Shown piece after piece: positions 11,490 to 22,659 of a stretch of DNA of 64,000 nucleotides. Under the pieces are notes generated by a model that did no database searches, was not told the origin of the DNA, and saw only the letters and a list, made by a program, of their open reading frames with translations. Source of the stretch: Diphasiastrum complanatum (Eukaryota; Streptophyta; Lycopodiopsida; Lycopodiales; Lycopodiaceae); NCBI GenBank assembly GCA_029204225.1, contig CM055104.1, forward strand, positions 39,979,846-40,043,845. Reading direction: 5' to 3'. Position numbers and translations under genes: made by a program. The stretch's first letter is position 1. Each line of letters begins with the position of its first letter.

Positions 11490-13030
11490 CTTGGTGGAGT
11501 CAATAGCCAAATAGTCTCTCTCATATTTTCTCATAGTTGCATTAGGACCAAAAGTATGAAAACTCACCAATGAATCAGATAAGGATGAAGGATATCGTTC
11601 ATCATCTGCTGAAAGGTTGCTGGGGCATTAGTTAGACTAAAAGGTAAAACTAGAAATTCGTAATTTGGCCATACCTAAAACGAAAACTAGTTTTGAAAAC
11701 ATAGATTCTAATTTGATGGTACCCCGACCTAAGGTCTAATTTGGTGAAATACTTAGCACCATTCAATCGGTCCATTCGGTCGTCCCCATCCAAGGTAAGA
11801 GATAACGATTCTTAATTGTATTTTATTAAGCTTCTTATAATGTATTCGGTTGTCATTTTATTAAGCTTCTTATAATCAACACAAAGACGTATACCACTGT
11901 CTTTCTTGCCACCTAATAATATAGGAGATCCCCAAGGGACTTACTTGGTCGAATCTGACCCTTACGTAATAACTTCTCAAGTTGCCTAACAACCTTATCT
12001 TCTTCCTTTAGGTTCATCATGTAAGGAAACAACAATACAGAAGAGCTATTAGGAAGAAGATCTATGTGATGGTCTATGCCCCTAGAGGGGGATAGACTGC
12101 TTAGGGAATATGTCACTATATTCCTCCCTAAGTCTTTTAAAGATTTTATCCTCATGTGTAGATTCTAAATTAGCATCTAAAAAAGACAAAGCTTTAGGAA
12201 AAGATGATACATCAATATTGAAATTATGAATAACAAAAGCATCCATGTAACATTCATCTTTCAAATAACATAAGTACGAATGATACTCTGAATTAACAAA
12301 CATTGATTCGCTTCATGCAGTTACAAAAGGTAGTTCAAGCACATCGCCTTTAAGATGGACCATTGAACCATTATGCAAGAAGGATAAACTATGAGTTACA
12401 TAATCCTTCTTTAATGACTCATTCCTAACATATAACCACTCTTTACCTAGGATTAAATCTATCTTATCAATATTCATTATATGAAATGACAAACTACCTA
12501 CATATTCTTGAATCTTCAAAGCTAAATTAAGGACAAACTGGTCCCAGACCTGCTGCTCCCCACCCGCTACTCCCCACCCGCTGCCATCCTAACCGCATAC
12601 TTGTGGTCACTAGGTGTGGTTGTCAGCTTGAGCTTCTGCACCAATTTAGCATTAATAAAATTATGCGTAGAACTATCGTCAAATAAAATACTCACAAGTT
12701 GGCTACCTACAAGCCCATTCATGCCAATGAGGTCGTGAGGTCCAAAAATCGTGGTATTAAAACAACAATTATCAAAAATAGTTTCATCCTTAAAGGACAC
12801 ATCAATGTAAGAGATTGAAAAATTGCCTGGCCTTGAAGGTACGGCCGCCCTTCTTCCATTTCTTCGGGCAATCCTTGGAGAGGTGCCCCTTCTACATGCA
12901 AGAAAACATAACCCGTTGCTCGTGGCCTCCCTCTTCCATGCAAAAAGGACAAGTGGGGCTCAAGAAAGGCCCCATTTGTCCCTTCTAGATCCTTGGAATC
13001 TATGTGGGGGCAAGGGGTGCCACATGGCAT
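11490..13030 (-). mobile_element. Decayed Gypsy retrotransposon (Gag zinc knuckle, protease, RT)
   Basis: Read on the minus strand, a CCHC-like stretch KGHLSKDCPKKWKKG lies near 12830-12910, followed by the protease region (12567-12800: SQLVSILFDDSSTHNFINAK, with FDDSSTHNF where DSGSTHNF is usual), a linker (12313-12519, 12082-12303: SFPKALSFLDANLEST, LREEYSDIFP), the start of the reverse transcriptase (11913-12155: LSPSRGIDHHIDL, LEKLLRKGQIRPS) and, near 11600-11640, the RT motif [13 protein letters not shown]. Frames change repeatedly and stops are present. The same family is found on the plus strand at 53.6-56.0 kb. No LTR was identified. Confidence 0.75.
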
Positions 13031-14519
13031 AAGGATTTCAAAGTTTTAATAAACTTTGTTTTGGCCCCACTCCCTTCCCCTTCCTCCTACGTATCTCACT
13101 TCCACTCCAAGATCTTGGAGTTTTGCAGGTACAGAGGGAGGAGGAGGAAGGAGATGGTACGACCATAGCAAGGAAGAGAACCAAAGAAAACTAGAGTAGT
13201 TTTCTTCCAATCATTTAATCAAAAGATTCAAGAATAAACCATTTCTGATTTTTTCAACTTAGAGTTTAATTTAGTGCAAAGCTTTGAAAAAAAACTTGTG
13301 GGGCCATGGGGAGGCGCACCTCCTCCCCTCCCCATCTGTCACATTAACAAACATGATCGGAGGAAGGTATTGCCCCCCCTTCCCTCTTATATGAACTAAA
13401 GGAGTCGTGGTAGTAGTTGCGTGAGCGCAGCAGCAGCTGTTGAGGGTGCACTTCCGGAGGGGGAGAGAAACCTCCCCCCCTCTCTCAAAGCCCTAGAATG
13501 CAGCAGCTGCAACGCTGCGGATGCTGCTCCTCACACAACTATGGGGGGAGGGGGATGTTAGAACCCCAACCCCCCCATGTTGTGCGCCTGGGTGGCACTA
13601 GCGTGCCGACAGGTCCAACCCGCATACTTGATTTATTTATTTTTTTTGAAAACAGTAAAAAAGGTACATAGATTAGATAGTGGTTGGGTGGGAGAAAAGT
13701 CAAACTATGGTGCAAATTTCACTAAACCTTAGTCTTAAAGAAACTTAGGCAAGACTCATGTTAAAAAAACTTAACAAGAGTCTTCTCTGCCTTCCAAACA
13801 ATCCTATAAGCTTTAAACTTTACACATTTAAATGAGAAAGATAATTGTTGAAAATATAAAGAAGCTTTCACTAGCTAAATAATTTACTTTCCAGCCTACA
13901 CACAACCAATTCAAGACACATCCTGATACAAAGGTTATGGTAAAAGAAAGTTAGCCACATTCCAAGAGGGAATTAAAAAATTGTAAAGGCAACGAAGGAA
14001 ACGTGTGCACCTAAAATGAAATCGGCAGCTCTAATACCAAACTCCCTTAGATCTCTGATTGCCTTGAAGCTTGGCACAAACTCCATATCAATGACGACAC
14101 ACCGTATCCACCCATCCGTAGGGTCACTGCCGACCCACCCCCATGCACTGGAGTTACCAACATCGTCATGCCCAGTCAAGCCTCTGGTGATAGCTAGTGT
14201 CCCATATCACCAATGATTGCCCTCGGCTCTCCCTGGCATACATCTCAGCTTGTCCTAGAGATAAATCCTAGCTACTGCACGTGCTCTCCATCCACCAACT
14301 CTGGGGCCAAAGGGAAGCCCCACCACTATATGGGCATAGCATAGTGGGTCCCATCAACAACAACCATGCCGATGACACGTGACCACCTAGGATGATGACA
14401 CATGGCACGAAACATGTCGAAAAAGTGCCTTTCCCCTTGCGACGTCATCACTAAAAGACATACCATTATGGTACATAACAGCTACAAGCAAGAGGAGGAA
14501 CCACTTCAACTCAAGGAGG
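13031..14519. other. Mixed non-coding sequence, possible old LTR material
   Basis: Contains G- and C-rich runs (13310-13600) and no recognisable gene. At 14028-14039 the plus strand has CTCTAATACCAA, which read on the minus strand (TTGGTATTAGAG) is one or two bases from a tRNA-Met primer-binding site. It may therefore mark the edge of an old minus-strand LTR beginning near 14040, but a matching second LTR was not found. Confidence 0.3.
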
Positions 14520-16241
14520 AGAAGAGCCATTGTTCTCTAAGGACAAAGGCAAAGGTAAGGGATTCAAGAAGCAAGGGAACTTGGATCAAGGTGAGGCAAA
14601 CTCTTTTGGTGGTAAGAAGAAGGACAAGTCTAAGCTTCAGTATTTTTATTGTGGAATGAAAGGACACTTTGTTAATGAATGTTACAAGGAAAAGAGAGAT
14701 CAAGGAGAGAAGCAAGAAAATCTTACTCTAGATGATAATGATGATGAGCAAATGATTCCGATTTGTGATGTCTTTGAGTTTGGTGTCAAGTGAAGGTGAT
14801 ATCGATCTATGGTGGATTGATGTGGTGCTAGTTCTCATATGGCAAGTCATAAAGAATATTTTTCTTCTCTAATGACTTTTGAAGGTGTGCATTGAATGTA
14901 AGACACCTTTTGAAGCTCTTTTTGGAAGGAGGCCAAGTGTCAAGTACCTTAAAATCTTTGGATCTACTTGCTATGTCAACATTACAATTGATGACAGGAC
15001 TAAAGAGGATCCTTTTTTAAAGAAGGGCATTTTTGTTGGATATAGTGAGGTTAGCAAAGCATGAAAAGTTTACATTCTTTTAACTAGGAAAGTGGTCATG
15101 AGTAGGGATGTCATGGTTGATGTTGATGGTGGTCTTGTGGATGGATCTAACATTCTTGTTGATGTTGATGGTTCTTTGGATGATGGTCATGGAGAGATAT
15201 TTACAAGTCAAAACCCAAGGAGGACATCAAGGCAAAGGCAAAAACCATCAAGGCACACATATGATGAGACGGGTAAGCAAATTTTTGAGGGTACAAATTT
15301 TTCTTTCATAACTTCTTTTGATGAACCTACTTGTGTAGAGGCAAAAGAAGGAACGGGTCCAAGCAATGGATCTTGAGTATCAACACTTGGAGGTTGGTGA
15401 AGCTTCCACAAGACAAGAAGGCAATTGGATGCAAATGGATCTTCAAGATGAAGACAAACCAAGATGTATCTATCAACAAGGTCAAAGCAAGGTTGAAGGC
15501 TAAAGGATATGCTCAAGAGTATGGTATTGAGTATGATGAGACCTTTGCACCCGTGGCAACGATGGTAAGCATTCGAATCATCATTTCTCTTGCTACACTT
15601 TTTGGATGTGATCTATGGCAAGTGGATATTTCTAATGCTTTATTGAATGGAGATCTTGATGAGGAAGTTTACATGGAGCAACCCGAGGGCTACACTTCTC
15701 AAGACAAGCCAAATATGGTGTGCTTACTTCAAAAGGGTTTGTATGAGCTTAAGCAAACACTGAGGAGTTGGTGCGGCTAAGCTTAACACTTTTTTACTTT
15801 TTCAAAACTTCATCATGAGTGAGTATAATCATTCCCTCTACTTTAGAATGAATGATAAGAATGTTACTATCCTCTTAATCTATGTGGATGACATTATTCT
15901 AAGTGATGGTAATAAGCAAGATATAGATGATATCAAGATAGCTCTCAAGAATGAGTTTGAGGTTCATGATGCTGGATATTTGCACTATATCTTAGGAATG
16001 GAAGTGAGTATGACTTCCAAAACTACTTTTGCTTGTCAAGAGAAGTATGCTAACTCTATTTTGAAAAAGTTTCATATGGATAAATGCAAATTTGTTTCTA
16101 TAGCTATGGAATCAAATGTAAAAATGTCAACTAATTTTCTAAATAGTTTGGAAATTTGGGTCTATATGAGGCCAAATATGCAAATAAAGTGTACATGGTT
16201 GGTTCCCACATGTAAAACCAATATACATGACTATTTTAATG
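14520..16241 (+). mobile_element. Decayed Copia retrotransposon, internally deleted
   Basis: Order on the plus strand: Gag zinc knuckle (14530-14793, YCGMKGHFVNECY, first Cys replaced by Tyr), protease start (near 14815-14850, a DSGASSHM-like motif with Asp-Ser damaged), then a jump straight to the integrase C-terminus (14879-15064, TPFEALFGRRPSVKYLKIFG), the acidic linker (15092-15376) and the reverse transcriptase (15331-16246). The integrase core is deleted at about 14880. The right end is cut by the LTR of the next element at 16242. No LTR of its own was found. Confidence 0.8.
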
Positions 16242-16246
16242 TGTGA
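15092..16246 (+). pseudogene. Copia reverse transcriptase relic
   Basis: The linker frame (15092-15376) ends in a stop after CVEAKEG, and the RT continues in another frame: KKAIGCKWIFKMKTN, ETFAPVATMVSIRIIISLA, LWQVDISNALLNGDLDEEVY, GLYELKQTLRSW, stop at about 15778. The third piece (15815-16246) holds the catalytic YVDD at 15881-15892 and YLHYILGMEV. RT copies element RNA into DNA in the cytoplasmic particle. At least two breaks (about 15360 and 15780) and truncation at the right make it inactive. The motif order is that of Ty1/Copia polymerases. Confidence 0.85.
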
Positions 16247-16942
16247 AATTGATCTCCTAAGCTTGGCTCATGCACTATAGATCTTCTAATGATTGAAATC
16301 CAAGATCAATGACAAAATCCAAGGCAAAGAGATCATTCTACATGCATTCATTCATTACCAAAGGTGTTTGACACGTGTGGAAACATGTACTACTGAAAAC
16401 TAAGTCCCAACAAGCTCCTCTCCTCGGGTAGATAGAGAAACCACCACTTATGGTGAAGGGTAGAGAGAGAAATACACTCAAAATTCATGAATCTCCAAAT
16501 TGACTCAAAAAACTCACATTAGATTATGAGTGGAGATCCAAGCTTCAATCCTATTGGAACCCTTTTCTAAGACTCTAACATCCTATTGGATGAGTGACTT
16601 CACATCCTTTGATTTTGATTGGGCCCTTCTACCAATTTTCTCACTTATGATTGGACCCTTTGACTTTTGCCACCACATAGGGTGCATCACTCATCAAACC
16701 TAAACTTGACATGTGTAAGCAACCTAACTAGCTCGAGTTAAATCACAATTGAATTTTGGCCTAATCATGACAAAACATGTGTACTTGACCATTTGACCTC
16801 TAAAGCCGAATTGGCCCTATCAAGGTTCTACACCAAGATGCTTGATACAAAACCTTTATGATACCCCTAAAGTCAACATGACTAAACTATTTTTATTTTT
16901 TCTACATGTGGGAACATGCTCCACACATGTGATTTTCTCACA
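16242..16942 (-). repeat. Copia LTR, 701 bp
   Basis: Starts TGTGAAATTG and ends TTTTCTCACA, giving TG...CA termini. It shares with the 705-bp LTRs of the 41714-46936 element the block CTCCTCGGGTAGA followed by GAGA, an ACACGTGTG palindrome (16371) and four ATTGG motifs (CCAAT on the sense strand) at 16553, 16585, 16618 and 16650. It cuts the Copia relic on its left, so it inserted later than that relic. Confidence 0.7.
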
Positions 16943-16944
16943 AA

Positions 16945-17865
16945 CTAGAAACACAAAAATATCATATCAAATGAAATCTTGATCTTTTTGAGGCTAATTA
17001 CTTGCTCAAGGATGTAAGTGTCCTCTTTAAATGCTTCACTTAATCTCAAGAGAAGTTCACGAATTGCCTCAGACCATGTAAAAACATGATTTTCCAAACT
17101 ATGAGCAACAAGATCATTCTTGCTCTTACTAGATCCAAGAGCATACATTTGATGACTCGACCACTTGCTTTCTAAGTAATTTGGAAACATATCTAAGCCA
17201 TGAATGACAAGTAATATGTCGATACTAGAGTCACCATCCAAAACTAGAATTGCCTTACATGAATTTTGAGATGTAGAAATGTCAATAAAGCAAGATAGTA
17301 CATCAAGTAATGGAAGAGAAGCGTAAGTGAGAATGTTGAAGTGGATACCACCTGAAACTTGCCTCTCTTTACCATAAAAGATGAGCCATAAAGACTTGGC
17401 CATCCATCTTGAATATTCCCTTGAAATCATATGTTGAGGAGGCTCTTCCTCAAACCTCAACCCCATCACATCTTGATAATCTTCAATAGATATGATTTGA
17501 GATGCCTCTTGAGATGCCTTGATCCCGGCCCCTTCCAAGGTTGAATGTAGATCTTCATAAAGTATGACATCTTTACTCTCAATCACTTTTGAAATAGAGA
17601 GTATAATGGGTTTATAGGCCTCCTTGGTGGATAAGCATCCAATCATGATCCATGAGCTTGGACCATCCTTCCTCCTTATTCCCAAGGGAATATGTGCAAA
17701 GCAGGGACCTCCAAAGACACTAAGGTAATCAACCTTAGGCTTCTTGAATAATACTTCATATGGTGTATTTGCTCCAAGAGCTCCATCACTCCTCAAAGCT
17801 TTGTTCTTTAATGAGAATTCCATCTCAACATATGCTTTGAATAATAGGAAATAATCATGCACCAT
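16945..17865 (-). pseudogene. Integrase remnant fused to an unrecognised C-terminal segment
   Basis: A 306-residue frame. Residues 1-30 match the Copia integrase core (LLFKAYVE, LKNKALRSDG), then a deletion joins directly to the integrase C-terminus (ANTPYEVLFKKPKVDYLSVF) and the linker before RT (VIESKDVILYEDLHS). From about residue 180 the sequence (SCFIDISTSQNSCKAILVLD onward) no longer resembles RT or RNase H, although the frame stays open to the LTR. The third catalytic acid of the integrase is removed by the deletion. The origin of the last 110 or so residues is unknown; it could be a captured sequence or a chance open frame. Confidence 0.55.
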
Positions 17866-18328
17866 AAATCTTGAAGAGAGAAGATATAAACATGTGCATC
17901 TTGTATGATCATCCTCCTTTGAAAGCTTGAATTTTTTTAAGCAAAATCAAGATATTTTGCACTCCCTCTTGGATTCAATTTGTAGATTCTTTCATATCTA
18001 GATCCATATGCAAGGGTCTCATCATTCTTCTTGATCACACAATTGTCAATATGGAAATTGACATCTAGGCCACCATCAAGTAATTGGCCAACACTGATAA
18101 GATTCTACGTAAGCTTGGGAACAAAAAGAACCTTTTGAAGAGATAGAACTTTTGATGATGCAAGCTTCAAGGGAATAGTCCCTACTCCTTTAATTTTTCA
18201 CTCTTGATCACTTGCAATATATATGGGCTTCTTTATTCCTTCATAAGGCATAATAGATGAAAAGGAATCCTTGGAGCTACACATATGTGAAGATGCTCCA
18301 CTATCAATATACCAAGAGTCATCCTTTT

Positions 18329-19373
18329 TTAAGGTGGAAGAGGAGATGCCATGAGTGAGCATTCTCCATCACTTGCAATAAAGTCTTCTTTCTTATGAGA
18401 GATGTTGGCTTGCTTGAATTGGTTTTTCTTCTTGAAGCAATTGGTGGCATAGTGGCCTTTCTTGCCAAAAAAGAAGCACTTAACATACTTTTTCTTCTTC
18501 TTTGAAGTAGTATCTTGAGAGGAATCATCCTCATCTTCATCTTGGTCTTTTGTTTTGTCCTTAGAGAAGTATTGATGTTGCTTTTTGCTCCTCTCTACGG
18601 TGCTTGGCAAATAGAACTTTGCCATCACCATCATGATTGAGTGACAATTTGTCCATCCTTAATAGGTTGTTCTCATGCCTTGATTCTTTAGCTATTAGCA
18701 CTCCTTGCAGAGCCTCCAAGGTTGGTAGCTCCTCCTTGATAGCATAGGATTGGACAAGATTCTCATATGAATCCTTCAAGCCATTGAGTATGAATTGGAC
18801 TAGCTCACTTTGTTTGATGGAATCTCCAATACAAGCAAGCTCCCTATGAATATCTTTCACTCTCAAAACATAATTAGAGGCACTCTCATAACTCTTCTGA
18901 TAACTTTGGAATATTTGATTTCTAAGAGTGAGGAGTCTTGAGGTGTTCTTGGCCTCATAGATTGCTTTGAGAGTATCCCAAGCATCCTTGGCCGAAGTGC
19001 AAGCACCAGTCTCTCTCAAAATCTCATTGGAGACATTCATTCTGATAAAGTGGAGAAACATTCTAGCTCTCTTCTTGTACTTCTGAAGGACTTGAGGCTC
19101 CTTCTCAATCCCAAGTACAATGTCCATCACATCTTGGAGTATCAAGATTGACTCCATTCTAACCTTCCAAATAGAATAGTTGGAGGTAGATAGTCTCTCA
19201 CTAGATTCCAACAGGTAGGAACCCCTGGATGCCATCAAAAGTACTGAAGACTCCTTGTAATGAGACAATAAATGTTGCTTCTCTCTCACTATAGGATCCC
19301 TGAAAGATGTACTACGAACTCCTATGCAAGATCTTGCAACAAAATGAGAGATGGATCTCACTAGCTCTACCAA
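18329..19373 (-). pseudogene. Copia Gag, frameshifted before the zinc knuckle
   Basis: Gag packages element RNA in virus-like particles. The main frame (18561-19373) contains YLLESSERLSTSNYSIWKVR, ARMFLHFIRMNVSNEILRE, SRLLTLRNQIFQSYQKSYES and ELVQFILNGLKDSYENLVQS, typical of the UBN2/retrotransposon Gag fold. It passes into another frame near 18600, where 18329-18634 carries the zinc knuckle KCFFFGKKGHYATNCFK; the second Cys of the CCHC motif is Phe. The likely Gag start is the Met before ASRGSYLLESSERL, not the upstream leader. The protease that follows (about 18245-18325) is broken. Confidence 0.8.
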
Positions 19374-19589
19374 TCTCTCTCAAACTAGATCAACCTCTCA
19401 TCAATTGATGGACTATAGGAAAAGTTTGGGTCAAACTATCTTTGGCACATGTGAAACACTCAAAGAATCTAGAAATCACTCTAATAAAAAAAACTAGGTG
19501 CATTACAGAGTCCAAAAGGCATTACTTTATAAGCATAAGTCCCCCATTCTATTGCAAAAGCTGTTTTGTGGCGATCTGTAGGTGCAATC

Positions 19590-20293
19590 TGTGAAAGTAC
19601 TGTACTTTAGGACCATAAATGGATCTACAAAAGATCCACAAGAGTGATTGGATGCTTGCTTAACAATCTATCAAAAAACTAGACACAAAAAAGTTGATCT
19701 AGATTGGCAATTTGACAAACAACAAGCATTAACAATCAAAAGCATTGATAAACATTGAAATCCGAGCTCACACGTGTGTACTACAGGCTGTAGTACGGCC
19801 TTCAACCTGAGAAACAAGTAGAAATTGATTTGGTTTCATTTGGATCACAAAAACTCAATGTACATAGTGAACTAGCTTGAGATTGCCAATGAGCTCCAAA
19901 AATTTTCTATCTTCTCACTATGGAGAGAGGGAATACATAGCAAATTCGACTTCCTTCTTGAAGTTAAATGGATTTCCAGCATGTAATAAGGAAGTTAACT
20001 CACTCTCCTTGACCTAAAATGAAACTCTAGTCTATTTCCTAGAGTTATGCTTGGTAGGTACCTAGTTGGTCAAATTTTCACCTTAAACTTAGGTGTAGGT
20101 CCTATAAAGTAGGGATGACCACCAAATAGACATGACCAACTCTCTTGACTTGACCTAACCTACATTAGGATGGGTTTCCCATGTGGCATCATGGCCTCAC
20201 ATGTGTGGGACCCACTTGTGTACACAATTTACACTATTCTACATGGTTTTTTTTTATCAAGCTAGATTTGCCAATTTTTGGCAATTCTTCACA
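19590..20293 (-). repeat. 3' LTR of the nested Copia element, 704 bp
   Basis: Begins TGTGAAAGTACTGTAC and ends GGCAATTCTTCACA. It carries the palindrome CACACGTGTG at 19769-19778. Differences from the 5' LTR include TGTAGT/TGGAGT near 19790, AAATGG/AGGTGG near 19970, and one C missing in the partner near 20010. Confidence 0.9.
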
Positions 20294-20503
20294 CTCCTCC
20301 TCAAATTTAGCTTGATCTATTTACAACTCTCTTGATTGATGAATGAAAGCTTTTAGAAGTGTCTAAAAAATCCAGCTACAAACAAGGAACTTTTGAGACT
20401 CCAATAGAGAATGATGTCCATGAAGGATCTTTCACCACCTCTTAGAGGATCCCTTACAAGATGTTCCATAAATGTGTCTATATACATGTAGCACACTTCA
20501 AAA

Positions 20504-20881
20504 CTAAAAATCATGCCAAGCCATGGATTCCAAGGCATTTTGTGCACTTGAAGATACATCAATGAAAATATTAAGTGCATAAATAATGTTGCCAAAGACA
20601 ACTTGTCTTGCTTGATCCATATGATTGAGCATAGAAGGCTCCATCTTGATACTCAAGATTCTTCTTGGAGTCCTCGGGTCTTGAGCTTGATCCTCCACTT
20701 GACTTGACTCCAAAACATCAATGAATTGAATAATGTGTTGATCCAAAGGTGCTTCTTCAAGTTTACAAATCTTCCACTCTTGAAAGATCACATTTCCACC
20801 ATTGACAAATTCTTTGGCTGAAAACAAGTAGATTCTACAATCTCTACTTGAAGAGCAAAACACTACCATTATTCCTATCAT
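20504..20881 (-). pseudogene. Out-of-frame continuation: integrase/RT linker
   Basis: 125 residues in a different frame from the preceding CDS. GIMVVFCSSSRDCRIYLFSA parallels the GIMVGYSSTKKAYRVFILST segment at the integrase end of the element at 41714-46936, and VIFQEWKICKLEEAPLD, TPRRILS and ARQVVFGNIIYALNIF parallel the acidic linker up to the start of RT. In the copy at 48.4 kb the junction is in frame, so the break at about 20900 is private to this copy. RT itself is absent; about 200 bp of unassigned sequence separates this from the 3' LTR. Confidence 0.6.
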
Positions 20882-20904
20882 TGAAATAGGATAATCTTTG
20901 GTCC

Positions 20905-22659
20905 TTACATTGAATGATCATGCACAAAGCATGTGGACACAAAGATTTCCAAAGCAAATGATGTTTCATCTTTTATGACTCTATTCAAACTATTACAAAA
21001 ATAGTTATCCAATGAAATTGTTTTATCAACAACAAATGTAGATTTCAAAGCATCCCATTTCATTGTCTTGTCATACAAAGTAATAAACACCATGGATCTT
21101 AAAGGTAAGAAACAAGTCACCTCATGTCTACTAATACTTTCCAAAAAGTATTCAAAGATAGTAGACTCTCCAATGTTCACCACCCTTGCAAGATGCACAC
21201 TTGAATGGACAATTTGCATGCAATTTGATGACTCGGCCATTGTCATTGAGGACTCCCTTGGAACTCTCATGCTTTGAGGCTGATCCTCAAGATCTTCCTC
21301 CTTTTGATGATCCTCCTCAATGCAAGCAAGATCACACTTTGCCAAGATCTCCTCTTGAGTGATCTCCTCCTTTGCCAAGCTCATTCTTTCAAAAGCAACA
21401 CTAGCTTTCAACTTAAACAATCTTCCATGTTTAAATCCCTTTGCAATGCAAATATCATTCTTCAAGATGAAGCAGACACCATGCTTAAAGTGGACATCCA
21501 AACCACTTTCTAAGAGTAGACCAACACTAAGCATATTCTTGGTGATTGATGGTACATAAAGGACATTTTCTAGATCCATGCATTTTGAGGATTCTAGACA
21601 CAAAGAGATGGTGCCAACACCATCTATCCTACACTCTTCATCATTTGCAATAAAGACAAACTTTTTAGCAGCATTGAAAGAGTGTAAGGTTGAGAAAAAG
21701 TCCTTTTCACAAGACATGTGAGAGCTAGCCCCACTGTCGATCCACCAATTGTCTCTTGAATTGCTATTGCTTGTTGGTGAGGATGTAGATGCCATCAAGA
21801 ATACATCTACTTCATCCTCCTCCTCCTCCTTTGCAAGGTTTTCTTGTTTGTCCTCCTCCACTTGTGCTCTTCGCGTCTTGTAGCATTCAGATGCATAATG
21901 CCCCTTCCTTCCACAAAAGAAGCATTTTTGCTTTGACTTGTCCTTTGAGCTTGATGCATCATCCTCTTCTTTGGCCTCCTTTGGATGCTTCTTCTTTCCA
22001 TTGGTCTTCTTTTTGCCCTTGAATGAGAAATTGGCTATGTCATCACCATCCTTCAATGACAAGGAACTCATCCTAGATTTTGCATGGAGCATCCTACACT
22101 CTTCAGCCACTAATACACTGTGAAGTTTTTCTATAGTTGGCAAAGTGTCTTGGATGGCAAAACTTTGGACCAAATTTGCAAAGTCATCTCCTAGACCATT
22201 AAGGACAATTTGTACAAGCTCTCCATCATGAATCTTCTCTCCAATGGAAGCCAACTCCCTGTTGAGAGACTTGATTCTGAGTACATAATCATGTGCACTC
22301 TCCTCACTTCTCCTCATGCTTTGCAAAATTTGATTTCTAAGCATAAGAACTCTAGAAGTGTTGCTAGACTCATAGATTGATTTTAAAGACTCCCAAGCCT
22401 CTTTAGCATTAGTACAAGCTGATACTTCTCTCAACAAATCATTGCTCACATCCATCTTCACACAATGAAGTGCAAGCCTAGATCTCTTCTTGTATCTAGC
22501 TAACTCCTGTGCACCTAGAGGTTCATCTTCATCTTCAATCAAGAACTCATAAAGGTCTTGGAGCACTAAGAGTGACTCCATTCTAACCTTCCAAGTAGCA
22601 TAATTTGTAGAATTCAACCTCTCACTAGCTTCTAGAAGGTATGCTCCAGCAATTCCCAT
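20905..22659 (-). CDS. Gag-protease with degenerate integrase-like C-terminus
   Basis: A 584-codon open frame from ATG at 22657-22659 (MGIAGAYLLEASERL, matching Gag starts of the related elements; an upstream extension has only a GTG). Residues 1-200 are Gag (WKVRMESLLVLQ, ELVQIVLNGLGDDFANLVQS). A CCHC knuckle CFFCGRKGHYASEC follows near residue 250, then the protease WWIDSGASSHM with the catalytic DSG near residue 310. The last 130 residues align by eye with the integrase core and C-terminus of related Copia proteins (IVHSSVH against LIHSDVH; LPLRSMVFITLYDKTMKWDA; LDNYFCNSLNRVI), but the first catalytic Asp is Ser, the RSDGGGEY block and catalytic Glu are deleted, and the HHCC finger is gone. 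So particle formation is plausible and integration is not. A one-base deletion relative to the second copy ends the frame at 20905. Confidence 0.85.
   Translation of the reverse strand: MGIAGAYLLEASERLNSTNYATWKVRMESLLVLQDLYEFLIEDEDEPLGAQELARYKKRSRLALHCVKMDVSNDLLREVSACTNAKEAWESLKSIYESSNTSRVLMLRNQILQSMRRSEESAHDYVLRIKSLNRELASIGEKIHDGELVQIVLNGLGDDFANLVQSFAIQDTLPTIEKLHSVLVAEECRMLHAKSRMSSLSLKDGDDIANFSFKGKKKTNGKKKHPKEAKEEDDASSSKDKSKQKCFFCGRKGHYASECYKTRRAQVEEDKQENLAKEEEEDEVDVFLMASTSSPTSNSNSRDNWWIDSGASSHMSCEKDFFSTLHSFNAAKKFVFIANDEECRIDGVGTISLCLESSKCMDLENVLYVPSITKNMLSVGLLLESGLDVHFKHGVCFILKNDICIAKGFKHGRLFKLKASVAFERMSLAKEEITQEEILAKCDLACIEEDHQKEEDLEDQPQSMRVPRESSMTMAESSNCMQIVHSSVHLARVVNIGESTIFEYFLESISRHEVTCFLPLRSMVFITLYDKTMKWDALKSTFVVDKTISLDNYFCNSLNRVIKDETSFALEIFVSTCFVHDHSM

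Larger units (their letters stand above)
16242..19490 (-). mobile_element. Copia retrotransposon with 3' LTR only
   Basis: The minus-strand element has its 3' LTR at 16242-16942, an altered pol region (16943-17865), integrase and protease debris (17870-18330) and Gag (18329-19373). It is truncated at about 19490, where Gypsy RT sequence takes over, so the 5' LTR is missing and no target duplication can be tested. Gag and the LTR resemble those of the element at 41714-46936. The usual purine tract beside the 3' LTR (AGGAGGAG in the related elements) is absent here, so the 3' internal end has been replaced or has decayed. Confidence 0.75.

Noticed and set aside
21807-22022. Basic open frames overlapping the Gag zinc knuckle on both strands
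   Set aside because: Alternative-frame readings of the Lys-rich Gag tail; the Gag frame itself is continuous and has the CCHC motif.
19590-22659. First impression that the C-terminal part of the Gag-protease ORF is a captured host gene
   Set aside because: Side-by-side reading with the integrase of the 41.7-46.9 kb element shows matching blocks in the same order, so it is degenerate integrase rather than foreign sequence.
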